This document shows positions 49,881 through 62,300 of a stretch of 64,000 bases of DNA, one piece after another. The stretch spans positions 556,001-620,000 of the forward strand of contig JAQGDQ010000004.1 in NCBI GenBank assembly GCA_030141605.1, read 5' to 3'. Within the stretch, counting starts at the first letter, position 1, and every line of letters starts with the position of its first letter. This DNA comes from Tubiluchus corallicola. Its lineage: Eukaryota > Priapulida > Priapulimorpha > Priapulimorphida > Tubiluchidae. The notes under the pieces are model-generated. The model was given only the letters and a program-made list of their open reading frames with translations, did no database searches and was not told the origin of the DNA. The translations under genes and the position numbers were made by a program.

Positions 49881-50949
49881 ATAATTATAGCGCAAGCGTC
49901 AATTTATTAAAATGCGCTTAGCATGGCCCCTGTATCGAGGTTGAGTGAAAAATTCTACTCTCAAGTGTTGCTTTTCTTATCATTGTAGCTTACTGTTTGG
50001 TCCGATTAGTTGACAAATTTACGCAGCGTAGTTTCACAGCGCCCTTTCTGCCGTAAAGCAGGCACTCTTTTTAAGGTGCAAGCCTGCAAGGTACAAAACA
50101 CCGTAGTTTAGTTTGTCTACTTTACAGTCTTTAGTTGTTTTTTCCGGTATCCCATCATGACCATTGCAGTTTCTTCATAACACTTGTGCATTTGCTTCCA
50201 TTAGATCTTGACCTTGAATCCCTTTTTATTTAACAAAGACAAGCATTTACAGGTAAACAAATGTTCTGTTGTGTCAATCTCACATGAACGTTAAGAAAAC
50301 TTGCCATTATCTTAGTTTGTAATTATTTTTCAATTCTAAGACATTCTATCTAATCTTTAACTCCTTTAACCTTTAACATTTTTATATACTGTTGTTTTCC
50401 AAATGTTATCCTCGAGATTTAAAAATCTTAATTGTCATCGTTTCAACCTTGGTTTTAAACTCTTCTATTCTTTTCTTTTGCTTTTACCGTTTTTTCCATG
50501 CAGACCTTTACTTCTTGTATTTGCTGTACCTCATATTCAATGACATATTTGACCATTATTTTATTAACTTCTTCATACCAACACTTTTCATAATCTCGTT
50601 CTTTCTGGACCAATGACACTTCGCTTTGACATTCTTTGAACATTGGAATCAACTAAACTTGCAAAGGCATTAATTTTCTGTATTTCACTATTTATCACCC
50701 GATATGAAGTAGTTTTTTGCTCTAAGATTCTCTATGTAGTGTTTTTCTGAATATTTTCTAAGAATTTCCATTTCCTTGTGTTATATTTATTATAAAGGAC
50801 TGCAGGGATTACCTTTGATTCATGCATTAGTAATATGATTTCCAATAACTTGTGTTCCATATTTTCATCCTTTCCTATAATTAAAGTATTTAAGTAAATC
50901 TAAATAAATAAGGAATTTCATTTTCTTCTTTCACTTCTTTATCATTGCA

Positions 50950-51640
50950 TTATATTTCCTAGTATTAGTCAACCGATTATACCCAAATATTTATATCTTT
51001 GGTCCCTTATTAATTCGCCTCCATTTATTTGAGTTCTTATTTTATGACTGGATTTTTTCTGTATCGTTCTTGTAATACATATTTGGTTTTCGTTATATTA
51101 AATCTTATTTTCTTTTGTTCTTCAAATTTAAGAAATTTTCTACTAATTAATCTATAGTATTTTTTTATCCTATTTCTAAAGTATTATAAACATACAATCT
51201 TGAGCATACCTCCAAATCAGGACCCATCATTATTTTAGGATAATTTAGTATATTTACAATTCTTTTGACTGGATCCAAATGGAATTTGTTGTGTTGCAGA
51301 CCTTTTAATTTGTACATCTGTTGTGTTTCCTACCAGTGTGTTAATTACCACCTCTAATGGAAATCTAAACAGTCATTTTTCATTTACTTCTACTTTCCAC
51401 GACTTATTTATGAGTCTTGCAACATAACTTGCCAAAACATTTTTTCTAATTCACCAGTGACCAAGTATAAATCATTATTTATGTACCTATCAAAGTCCAG
51501 TATTGCTCTGACTCGAGGTAAGTGATCTGCTGGGCTTCTGTTTTTTCCCCCTATTGTAAGTTGCTGATAACTTCATAATATCTTATCTTCTCATTATTGA
51601 TATCTTATCGTGTAGTTTACTTATTGTGCTACTTATTAGG
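50950..51640 (-). pseudogene. decayed LINE reverse-transcriptase fragment, second family
   Basis: Minus-strand frames include FNITKTKYVLQERYRKN followed by DQRYKYLGIIVD, the RT thumb pattern -N--KTK- then -YLG-. Upstream are fragments such as FDRYINNDLYLVTGELEKMF. Many stops are present. It is probably the same kind of debris as at 18.4-19 kb. Confidence 0.4.
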
Positions 51641-51986
51641 CATATTTCTCTGCTAGTTTTCATAAATTGTCTTTTCTCACCCCCTGTATGTCAATTTTAT
51701 TGGCATTTCTTCCATTTGCCCAATACCTTTGTTATTTCCTAGGAAAGAAAGCAAACTGTTGTTGTTAAACCATTTTTTAGAAAGTTGAGAATTTAGACAG
51801 GGCAATTTTCCATTTTTCACTCTATTTTTTTGCTGTTTTATGTGTACAGATTCCAAACTTGTATAAAAGAAAATCATTTGGTGGTGTAAAACTGTATGCT
51901 GTTTTTTCTTGTTACATAGCAGGTTTTGTTAATTTTATTTTTTGTGATATTTTACTGAAAAATAGTTTGTTCTCTAGCTATACAGT

Positions 51987-54900
51987 ATGCCATATGCTAA
52001 TCAGCCTACTATTCACGTCAGTGAATTAAGTGAAGAACATGTGAAGTTTTATATAGAGGATACTGACTTGAGGTGAAATTTTAACATCAAGTTGACTTCT
52101 AACACTGTTTTAAAATTTTCTTTTTAAACTAGACTTTAGGAGCATGTTAATATAAAACTGTTTGTTTACTTATGTGTTGGTTACAGGCTAATGTTTTCTA
52201 AATTGTCAGCTCATATAATATACAGCATGGCTAATTGACCTTGTATAAATTTGCTTGTTGATCTGATTCAGCACAAAAACACATTGTTTAACAAAATCAT
52301 TTCCTTTTTGTGTCAAATACTAAATTTATTATCACTGGTGTAATCTTAAAAAAAATTATTAATCAATGAATTCAAAATATTGTAGATTTTTTGTCCACTG
52401 TTTCATCACTCACCATTTTGCAACCTTGCGTTTTGGGGTTTTCTTATAGCTTTTAACTTTTTTGTAGTGTTGCCAATTCCATACGCAGAGTTTTAATCGC
52501 TGAAGTTCCAACATTGGGTAAGTTTCTATGTACTGCATCAAATAATAAAGAAACCCCAACAAAGAAATTGAAAAAAACATGATCTTTACTATGCTGTTGT
52601 GTACTACTTTTAAGGAGAAAGGAAAAAGCATCGAAAATCAGTAAGTGCAAAGTTTTTTGGACTTTATAACTCTGATCACAAATTCTAATTAAACACATTC
52701 AGTAATTAAAAACAGAGAATATGCAGCATGGAAAAATCCCCAATAAAAACACTAGATATTATTAATAACAGATTATGAAAGTATTCATTATGTAATGGAG
52801 AAGTATGATTATTAGCAAATAGCTTGTTAGTGTTTGTTGGTATTTTTTCTTTTCGCGTTAAGATCATATGCAGTAATATGGGTGTCTATGAAGTCTCTTT
52901 GCAATTTAAAAAATATGCTAAAAAGCAATTGATGAGGTACCTTAATCACATTTGTTCTATGTACTCAGTGGTTATCAAAGTTTTAAATCACTTTGTATTT
53001 GCGTATTTCATGTAACCCGTTGGTAAAAGACGTACTACTGTTAAACGAACCCCTAAAAATGACTACTCCTCAAGAAAAGGCATGTATGTCATGATTTTTA
53101 TTATTTAATTGCAAGTTTTTGTGCAGGACTTTGTGCACTGTTGAACGTGGTAGATGTAACTGTCCAGCAGCAGTACGAATGGACTTGCAGGAGAATGATC
53201 AAAGGCTTGTCTTACACAATCCATGTTTTCCTCAGATGTTCTTGGTCTGCCACTCCTCCCTTTATCCAACACTGACTCTATCTCCATAAATTTCTTGTGC
53301 CATGCACAAATTGAGAGATGTGACAGTGGATCTCTTCCATAGTTAGTTCTGTAATTTCGCTGAATCTGCTTACCTGATTTTGTTTCAATAAACCACGACA
53401 CACATTGTGCCTTTTCTTGCGGAGTAGTCATTTTTAGGGGTTCATTTAGCAGTAGGCCTCTTTTAGCAACAGGGTACCTGAAATACATAAATGAAATGTG
53501 ATTAAAAACTCTGATAACCACTGACTATATAGAGCAAATCTGATTAAGATATCTCATCAATTTTGTCTTTGTAATATATTTTTTAAATTGACTTTATTTC
53601 TGTATATTGGAATTTTGTATCTTTTTAATTTTGTCATTAGTGCATTTTCATGATTTTTTATATTTTTTATTAAGAGGTATTGAAAGTTATTGTATCAGAA
53701 TTGTTTTTTTAAAAACGTAAGGCTGCTGTGTGAGCTACAGACTATAATTCAATTTATCAATTTTAGTTGTTTTATTTGATATGAAAGTGCAGTTAACTCT
53801 GCATAACTGGGATAACTGTGGACAGAACAGGTAGTTCCAGTTGGACTACCATGTTGGTGAAACCATGTTCATTTATTCCTTTTTGGCTGTACTGTGACTT
53901 TGCTCTTGTGCGTAACTGTTCAGATGATCTTACTGCAATACCAAATATTTTTTAAGATAAACATTGACAAATTCAACATTTGCAGGTAAATAAGATAAGT
54001 TTATTAAATATGCAATATACATCTTTTTAAATAGTCGATTTTTACTGTGTTACAGCAATAGACTGGATACAGCTGCAGTCAAATAGTACAGTATTGCATG
54101 ATGAATTCATAGCTCACAGGGTGGGGCTGATTCCATTGACTTGTGATGAGATTATTGACAGGATGCAGTTTCACAGGGTAAACAATTTGATTTTATTTTT
54201 GTTTAATTATTCTGGTATGCAGTGACTTACTATCCAGTTAGTTACCTGTAATTCAGTTGTCCTATAAGCTGTTTTTTGTTTTCATTTTTGCTTATGAAAC
54301 TTGTTTAGACTTTTTAGTAACAAAATTTATAAGTTTATCAATATTACCATTAGTAACAACTATTATGGAGTACGTGTTGTTTGAATAAATAGAGAAAATA
54401 TTTAAAACTTTATTTTTGAAATTACATTTAACTGGTGTTTGGTATTCTTCCAGGACTGTACATGTGACGAATTCTGTGATCAGTGTTCTGTGGAATTCAT
54501 GTTGGACGTCAAATGTACGGATGATCAGACGCGCCATGTAACTACAGCTGATCTCAAATCTGCTAACCCTCTTGTAGTACCTGTATGTATATGTCAGTTT
54601 TAAATGTATAATTTTATTTACAGCAGCAATGACAGGCTGATCATCTGTGATACTAGGAAGGTTTTCAGCGGGCCTCAAACTTGTGGTTTATCAGAGATAG
54701 AAATCACATTGATTTAAATACTTTAAACAAAACCATGACTTTTTTATTTTTTCTGATGTCAATGTCATTTTGGACGAAGTTGGTTTACAATAACAAAAGT
54801 TATCATTTAGCAGAAATCAGTGATCTCTGTTAATAGGAGAATGCATTACTTTGCCAAACAGTTTTGTTTTGATTTTTTTGTACAATTTAAATGTTACTTA

Positions 54901-57854
54901 TGCTACTAGCTAGCACTACTTTTCTATTCTACCCCAAGACTATCATAGATTTGAAGTATATTTTAATAGAAACACTCAGCAAAGGCATTGAGCAAATGGT
55001 TAATAAAGTGGTGAGTTAATAAAAAACAAATCTAAGTTTGACAGAGGCCCACAAGCAACACACGGGTAGCATCACTGTAAGAGAAAATTATAAAAAAGCG
55101 ATTATTATCACTATCATAATCAAAATTATTATTTTTTAACCTTACTTTTTAAACTGCTTATATTGGTTATTCTACAGTCGAAATCTTCATTTTCATTATA
55201 AAATTATTAAAATTCTTTGGAATTTCAATTATACATGCATTAAGATATGTACACATAGGGTCACCATATTGTCTGAGTTGAAAAAGAGGACACTTTTCCG
55301 CACACTTGTAAGTAGGCAAAAATGACCAGTCTAGAGTCTATTAAAATGCAAAATAAAATGCAAATTATACAAATATGCCTACATGTATTCTAATAGCAAT
55401 ACCAAATGGTTATACTGCAATTAACTTTTACCAGTTGTTCAAAACTGCAAAACAGCGAAACTGTACAAATTTAAAGAAATTCACACAAACAAAATGGCTC
55501 CCAGAAGCTGACGTCATTTTAGTTCGTTAGCGAGTACGCCAAGTATCGACAGCAGTGTGAGTCGAGTGACCCATAGTGATGTGCGCATCGCTTACTTTTG
55601 TTCAGTAAATATGTACACAAAGCTTTTACAAGGGTTGCATTTTGAGATGTTAGGAACATCTTGTATTGAAAATTAATGAACTTTTCTTTGTCTCGTACTA
55701 TCATACACCTCTGCAGTTCGCAACGTCCGTACATACTTATGGGTTGAGTCAAAACCTGGACAAACTGCCGATTTTTTGAAAACACGCCTGGATGCCCGGA
55801 CAGAGGCCCAAAAAGAGGACATGTCCGGGGAAACCCGGACGTATGGTAACCCTATGTACACAATGATATTGGTAGATGTAGTATTTTTTTCTGGAAGTTT
55901 GACGTTAAATCTGTTTAAGGTTACAGATTTCTAGACATCTTCTGTTTTGCAGGTAACATCTAGACATCGGGAGGACGATCCTCAAGACTATGGCGAAGTT
56001 GATGGTACATATAGTACAATTCAGTTCTTTGAAAAATTTCTTGATTTGAAATTTAGCATCGTGTTAGTGACTTGGCTGACCCCTGAAAAGTCAATTGAAA
56101 TTACTGACAAAATCATTACTTTATTAAACATTTTCCCCATTTAGATTATGTATTTATAATTCCTTTTTAGCAGTGCGCTCAACTTACCATAATTATTGAC
56201 TGCTGGACTACCAGCAGATCTTCGTTGATACAAACTTTATTAAATGAATGCTTTGGAACTTGTTCGTTTAATACACGAGTCAATTGATACAAATTTTATT
56301 AAATTAAGTACATTGTGACTTTTAGGTGTTACCTTTATCTTCATTTCAGACATTTTGATTGTAAAGCTTCGTAAGGGACAAGAGTTGAAGTTCCATGCTT
56401 ATGCAAAAAAGGGTTTCGGTAAAGAGCATGCAAAGTGGAATCCAACATGTGGAGTGGCATTCGAATACGATCCTGACAATATATTGCGACATACGACCTT
56501 TCCCAAGCCGGAAGAGTGGCCAAAATCAGAGTATACAGAGCTGGATGAAGACACAAGTATGAAAACCAAATTTATTGTTTGATTTTTTTCATGTTTGGAT
56601 GAGTTGAGAATTTGGATACATCTAGTTTATCTTTTATTTACGCTTAGCTATAGTGAAGTATAGTGAGTCTTGGATTAAAAACACATTTTGCTGCAGTAAA
56701 ATGCAGCATACATGAACTGAAGCCATGCATGCAATAGGAAATAATTTAAATGGAGATGCATTGTAGGAGCAAAAAATAATAATGCATGGCTGCAGATGAT
56801 TGTAGGAGCAAAAAATAATAATGCATTGCTGCAGATGCATTGTAGGAGCAAAAAAATAATAATGCATGGCTGCAGATGCATTGTAGGAGCAAAAAAATAA
56901 TAATGTATGGCACATAGTGAAACGTTGTGCACATAGCTGCATAAATTACAATTACAGTGATTTTGTGGAGTGTTAACCCTACATGTACATCATGAAACAC
57001 ATCAGAATAGGGGTGCCTAATGGTTTTCTGTAATTTACTCGTCAGTCATTGTCTTGTCATTCAGATATGTGTCATTCTCCTTTCATTTCAGTGACAAGTT
57101 ACATTCAGACACGAGTCTGCAATGTAACTTGTCAGAAAGCAGTGTGACACACATTTACTTGGAAGAAGCTTTTACATAAATTAGTACTGGCTTGTCCGTA
57201 AAGTATCAACACAACAAACAACATTTTAGCGTTAAAGTAAGGCTGAAAATTGAACATTAAAATGAAACATCCATCCTTTAATTAGAAAGGGACCCATCTA
57301 TTTTGATTATAGTGGACAAGTTTGTTGTAACGCAGTCATGCAATGGGCCGCAAGCTCAATTCAGCCTATCATGTTCTTGCTGCATATGCATTATCACTAG
57401 CAAAGTGTTGCATTCGATTCTAACAGCGAGTCGGTTGTAACAGACTACACTACCCCCAACTAGTCCGTTATAACGAGTGTTTACTGTTATTATAATGGTC
57501 CTTAAAACTTGTATAAGTTTTTAAAGTTTAATCACTATGAATGTTCACTGTGATTATTTTTATTAAGGATATCTGTAGTCAAATCCTCCTGTTAGAATCT
57601 TGCATAATGTACTAAGATGAAACAAGGTAAGGTATTGACAGTAACACTTTTATTATTGACTTTTAGTGCAAGGGGATTACGATTTTCAAGCGAAGCCTAA
57701 CAAATTTTTCTTCAATGTGGAGTCGTCAGGAGCTTTACGTCCAGAATCCATAATTCTCACCGGGCTTTCTGTTTTAAAAAAGAAGCTTACAGATCTGCAG
57801 ACGCAGTTAGGTCAAGAGATGCAGCATGACCAAGATGCACTTGCTATACACTGA
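51987..57854 (+). CDS. POLR2C: DNA-directed RNA polymerase II subunit RPB3
   Basis: Seven exons: 51987-52072, 52468-52517, 54056-54177, 54454-54582, 55953-56004, 56350-56556 and 57667-57854. Lengths sum to 834 nt (277 residues; human 275) and all phases agree. RPB3 dimerises with RPB11 to start Pol II core assembly. Visible: [17 protein letters not shown] start, exon 2 [15 protein letters not shown] (only 50 nt), [16 protein letters not shown], the zinc-binding cysteines C88-x-C90-x3-C94-x2-C97, [31 protein letters not shown] with [14 protein letters not shown], and the C-terminal dimerisation helix [16 protein letters not shown]. An acceptor-like ctatacag sits one base before the ATG, so a 5'-UTR intron is possible. 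Introns carry a mariner-derived inverted structure, a hAT element and a 42-bp minisatellite. Confidence 0.97.
52900..53610. mobile_element. inverted duplication of a mariner-like transposon fragment
   Basis: Two arms, about 52900-53105 and 53395-53610, are inverted copies of each other and clearly alignable over roughly 190 bases. Each includes the start codon region of the same transposase (…CCCCTAAAAATGACTACTCC). The right copy continues on the minus strand into a DNA-binding domain: [20 protein letters not shown], then [20 protein letters not shown], then after a one-base frameshift [20 protein letters not shown]. This is the DUF4817/helix-turn-helix region found before mariner-like transposases. 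The DDE catalytic half is absent. It lies in POLR2C intron 2. Confidence 0.7.
55256..55854. mobile_element. hAT non-autonomous element with perfect 8-bp target duplication
   Basis: 599 bp in POLR2C intron 4. Left end TAGGGTCACCATATTGTCTG; right end is the complement of TAGGGTTACCATACGTCCGG. The terminal repeats share TAGGGT-ACCATA and a subterminal AGAGGACA block in inverted orientation. Octamer tgtacaca flanks both sides (55248-55255 and 55855-55862) without mismatch. No transposase frame. The intact duplication suggests a fairly recent insertion. Confidence 0.88.
56754..56912. repeat. minisatellite, unit about 41-42 bp, four copies
   Basis: Repeats of gatgcattgtaggagcaaa followed by aaaataataatgcatggctgca, differing by single-base indels (one copy has gatgattg). 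It lies in POLR2C intron 6 and explains the overlapping repetitive open frames on the minus strand. Confidence 0.9.
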
Positions 57855-59312
57855 AGTAGAGGTGCAGCAAGATCAAGATGTACTTATGCACCACAATCGA
57901 ATGCATTACTTAAACTGAACTAAAGGCTGTCTTATCAAAATGCACTGAGTCACTAAACCAGAAAACTGTCATTTTGAGATTTGACAAGTGAATTAGCAAC
58001 AGCTAAACATGTCTGTCCATGTAGAATCAGGAGATTTTTTCATGTAAATATTTTTACAAAAATAACAGTGTCTAGTTTTGACTGCTGTTGTACAGTGTAT
58101 AGAAATGTCTGTTTTTTTTCTATGCAGGCATATTGTTTTCATATTTCATACTTGCAACCATTTAAATAAACTTTGCTTTTATCATTCTATCATTCATGAT
58201 GTTGTCTAATTGTAAAATCTGTAATTCACCATCAGCAGTTCATATAAAGATAGTTCTAGTTTAGTCATCACTAGTTGTTTAGGAAGATCACCTACTGCGA
58301 TGATCATATCATTATGACCTGGTCAGTCACGCTCATAAATCACGTCAGTCATTTGTGTCTCAGAATTGTTTAGCCAAAGGAAGCTCTTTTATAGTGTCAT
58401 CTGTTTCCTTTAACTTTTGTGTTACTGTTTCAGACACTGTATTGATGTTATATCAATCACTAGACTGTCAGCAGATTATGCAAATTTTACAAACTTTATT
58501 ATTGCCGATAGCTAGCACAACATCCTACTGGGTTGGTGAGATGAAATTACTATTTCTGTTTGCTGCTGTTTCACGAGTTTAAAAACGCTAGGTTAACAGA
58601 TTCAGAGATTCTGTAAACTTAAAGCAGTGTTATTCTAATTATGTTACTTCCAAATAGTTAACCCTGTCTGGATTGAGGTGATCATATGCCATTCACTTCT
58701 AAAATGTGTCTTTTTGTTCTAATAAACAATGTATTATTTTGTAAATAAAATTCTGATTTATGTTGGGCTGTGAATCCTAACAGTGCAAACATAAATTCAA
58801 TGCACTAAATTATAAATAGTTTTACAAGAATTTATTTACAATATTTAATAAATGCTGAAAAGAGAACATATGATACATACTCACATGAATGAACTGCAAT
58901 AAAACTTTGATAAAATGGTCAAGTTATACAATAACAAATCTCCATTAAGAAAGGAATTTGTGTTCAAATGTTTGTCATTGAAAAAAACAGTCGTCTATAA
59001 ATAGAATTTGAATTATCATTAGTGATGACCAAAACAACCAGAACTAGTAGGTAGCTCATGCTGGTGAATTATTTTTGCTATAAAATTCTAAAAAAACGGT
59101 ATATTTCTACATTTTTGACAAAAACAACCATGTTTAGCGTAAAATGAAATATGAATTGGCCTAACCAGGGTAGAGAATAACTCATCAGATACTAGAATGA
59201 AACCAGTTATAATTGTGTCAATTACATCTGAGATAAAAACATGTAATTGGAGGCGTAAGTCTTTACAATACTGCAATTCTAGTACATGTACCGGTAGTAA
59301 CATCTGCAGCAT
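57855..59312. other. POLR2C and ZMYND8 converging 3' UTRs
   Basis: The genes converge here. The POLR2C 3' UTR probably ends after AATAAA at 58165-58170; further AATAAA hexamers lie near 58720-58750. The lower-numbered side of ZMYND8 contributes its 3' UTR on the minus strand. No additional exon is supported. Confidence 0.5.
58165..58170 (+). other. candidate polyadenylation signal of POLR2C
   Basis: AATAAA about 310 bases after the POLR2C stop, followed by T-rich sequence. Confidence 0.4.
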
Positions 59313-62300
59313 TCAGTATCTGGTTGGTTGGTACATCGGTGGCTTTATTCCACCGGGTAAGATTATATGTCCACCTTGCATTGCTGATGCATTTTGAGCT
59401 CTTAAGACAGGATAGACAAGACCACTACCAGGGACTACTGTAGGACCCATGGTGCGTAATGAAGGTGATGCATACGGGGGCTGCCCATACGTGTTAAACT
59501 GAAAAATGCAAAAATGAATACATTGTTATACTTTCTAGTCAAAGTTGTCGTTTGTTTTGTGCAGCTAAATCCAACTTTTGTTTAGTAAGGTTGCTTAACA
59601 AAAATCAACGTTTTTTCCATATCTTCGAAGTTGAGTTTCATGGTTGGTTTTTTTGTCATATTGATCTTGGCTGTTTACCTCAAAAAGGAGCATGTATATG
59701 CATCAGAACTTGGCTTAGACACCAGTGCCGGTTTATCTTAGATGAATGTTTTTGGTAATGACTCAGGCTCCACTAACACAACAAACATGGCACTGAGCAG
59801 GCCTTGCTACTGAAATGTTTGTTCCGACTTGCCGTGTGCCAAAGTGTACTCGGCTGGCAAATTACGACATTTTTTACCTTGTCTCAGCATTTTGCAGATT
59901 TAAATTTGACACTGCTATTTGTTGAGTGGTAAATAATTAACATTATTCAAGTAATTTCCTTATTTCAATTTGTACATGTTTCTATTTCTTATCAATATAG
60001 CGTGGTACAATAACTACATAGAAACTTGCAGACAAATATTTAAGTTCTGTTGCTGCTTATAATGACAATATGTATATTGCAAGTAATATGTTGTAAAATT
60101 TTCCTTTTGTCAAAAATAATACCAATTCTTCTTGTATTATGTCAGTTGAAACATAGTAAGATACACTGACTGCTTTAATGTTAAAAGTGGATACATTATA
60201 ATAGCCAAATGCGGCTGCAGGTTGCCTATTTCAGCATGTAAAGGCAACTCGGCAATATATTTAACTATCTGACATAAAATTTAGTAGACGTTACTAACGT
60301 TTTTAATCAAATAAAATTTATCTAGCTATTTGATTAGCTTATTTAATGATTAAATTCGTCATGAAATTTCCTCTAATTAGGTTTGCAGTGTATTATATCA
60401 AAAGAGCATTTCTTGGTGTACTGCAGTATTACGCATCCTTTCCCATAGTTCACACCAAAAATACCAAATTAACTATTGACACCCACCACATGAATTTCTG
60501 CAGAAAGATGCATAAATTTGATGCACTGTTCTACCTGTTTATTAGTGCAAAAGGTGATGGAATGGCTACAGTGGCTTACCTGTGATAAAGGAACATATTG
60601 ACCATAGACAACTTGACCGCTAGTTTGAGGAGCAGAATTTGCGATCACTTGTGCGGGGGATGATTGTCGAGCTTCCGAGGTATGCTTCTGCACAGTGGCT
60701 TTCAGGCTTTCTATTGCTGAATCAGGTGAATTTGGCTGAAAAATATTGTGATATGTTAAACATAATTAACGGATAATTGTCAGTTAACAATGTGATTACT
60801 GAATTTTTAATTCACCTATAGTGCAGGAGTATGGTGCAATTTAAAAATCTACACTCCACTTTCAGATGATGCCTGTCTTATTTATTATTATTATTTATTT
60901 ATTGACCATGGTCAAAGATATATACAAAAAGTCATAAGAATCGTTTCGAGATAGTTGCAACATTTAAGAAATTTAGGCTGATCATAGTCCATAGATCACT
61001 CAATGTATGGTGTAGTAACAATTAGAGACCAAAAATGGCTAGAGCATCGTGTACAAAATTACAAATATCAGCGGGATTTCCGCTGAAAAAAGTCACTAAA
61101 TCATCAAATATTAAATCGGAATTGTTTCTTAAGATACGTGTTTCAGGGCATTCACATATTACGTGCAGTTCTGTTTGGATTTGTCCACATGAACAGAGTC
61201 TTCGCTCTCTTTCAATACGGGACCAACGACCGGTTTCTATGGCAAGGTTGTGTGAGGAAAGTCTGAGCCTTGACGTTTTTATCCGTTTCAGTTCATTAAC
61301 ATTGTCACAGTAAATTCGATGGATAGAGAGTTCAGGGTTTAGTTGTAAGTATGTGACAAATTTCGTACGGACAGAAGCGCGGATCATATCTTTGATTCTA
61401 TTCAGGTCATCATCGATAAAATCACCACGGTATCCAGTTATATTACGCAAATATCGAGCACATGGGGTGTTTGACTCGCGACACAAATTATAAACAATCA
61501 TAAACGGATCATCAGGAATATTCACTCTTGAGCGAACAATCTTATTGAAAAAGCGAGATTGGGTGTCCTTCACAAAACCATTCAGGGAGGGAAGGCCCAA
61601 CTCTATGAGACACAAATCATTAGCAGTTGTACGTCGCACACCGAGTAAACATTTAATAACACTAATATACATCCCTTGAATAGGATTAAGGTCATTGCAT
61701 AGCCAAGACTCACATCCGTAAGTAATTGCAGCAAGTAGCGCGGCATTTAAAACTAACTTCTTAACTGCAAAAGGATAAGCTGAATTCTTAGAAATAAATG
61801 ACACGAACTTCAGTACGTGACAATATTTGTCTTCGCAGTGTTTTTCCAGAGCGGGTTTAAATTTTCCTGTTGAGCTAAAGACAGCACCGAGGTAAACGTA
61901 ATAGTCACAGTGATTAACAGTAAGGGGGTTCACTACGAGGTCCAGACGATCAACAGCATCGCCATTAATAACCATAAATTTAGTCTTTTTTAAGTTCACC
62001 TTCATACCGGATTGATCACAGAACTCAATAAGGATACTGAGTTTTTGAATAATACCTTCTCTAGATGTTGACAATAAGATTGTATCATCCATCAACATCA
62101 AACAGTGTCAATTTCCTAGGAAACCATCGAGACCACATCTAGACTTTAATTCACGAATAAGAGGGTTAATATACAGTGTGAAGAGGAAACAGGATGACGG
62201 AGAACCCTGCTTCACACCTAATGTAACACCAATAACGGCAGCACCAAGGACCAGCTGCGTATTCACATACATGGCAGCAAGAGCAGAAAGCATCACAAGA

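Larger units (their letters stand above)
45893..51986. other. gene-poor interval upstream of SLC22 and POLR2C
   Basis: The two flanking genes diverge, so both promoters lie here. Contents: the probable SLC22 5'-UTR exon with acceptor just above 45930, hAT-like AT-rich elements (47757-49014) and LINE remnants (49085-51640). A patch with more CpG at about 47540-47720 is a candidate SLC22 promoter. No other exon could be supported. Confidence 0.45.

Noticed and set aside
56634-57000. Three overlapping minus-strand open frames of 84-102 residues with repeated [11 protein letters not shown]-like words
   Set aside because: They are translations of the 42-bp minisatellite in POLR2C intron 6 in three frames.
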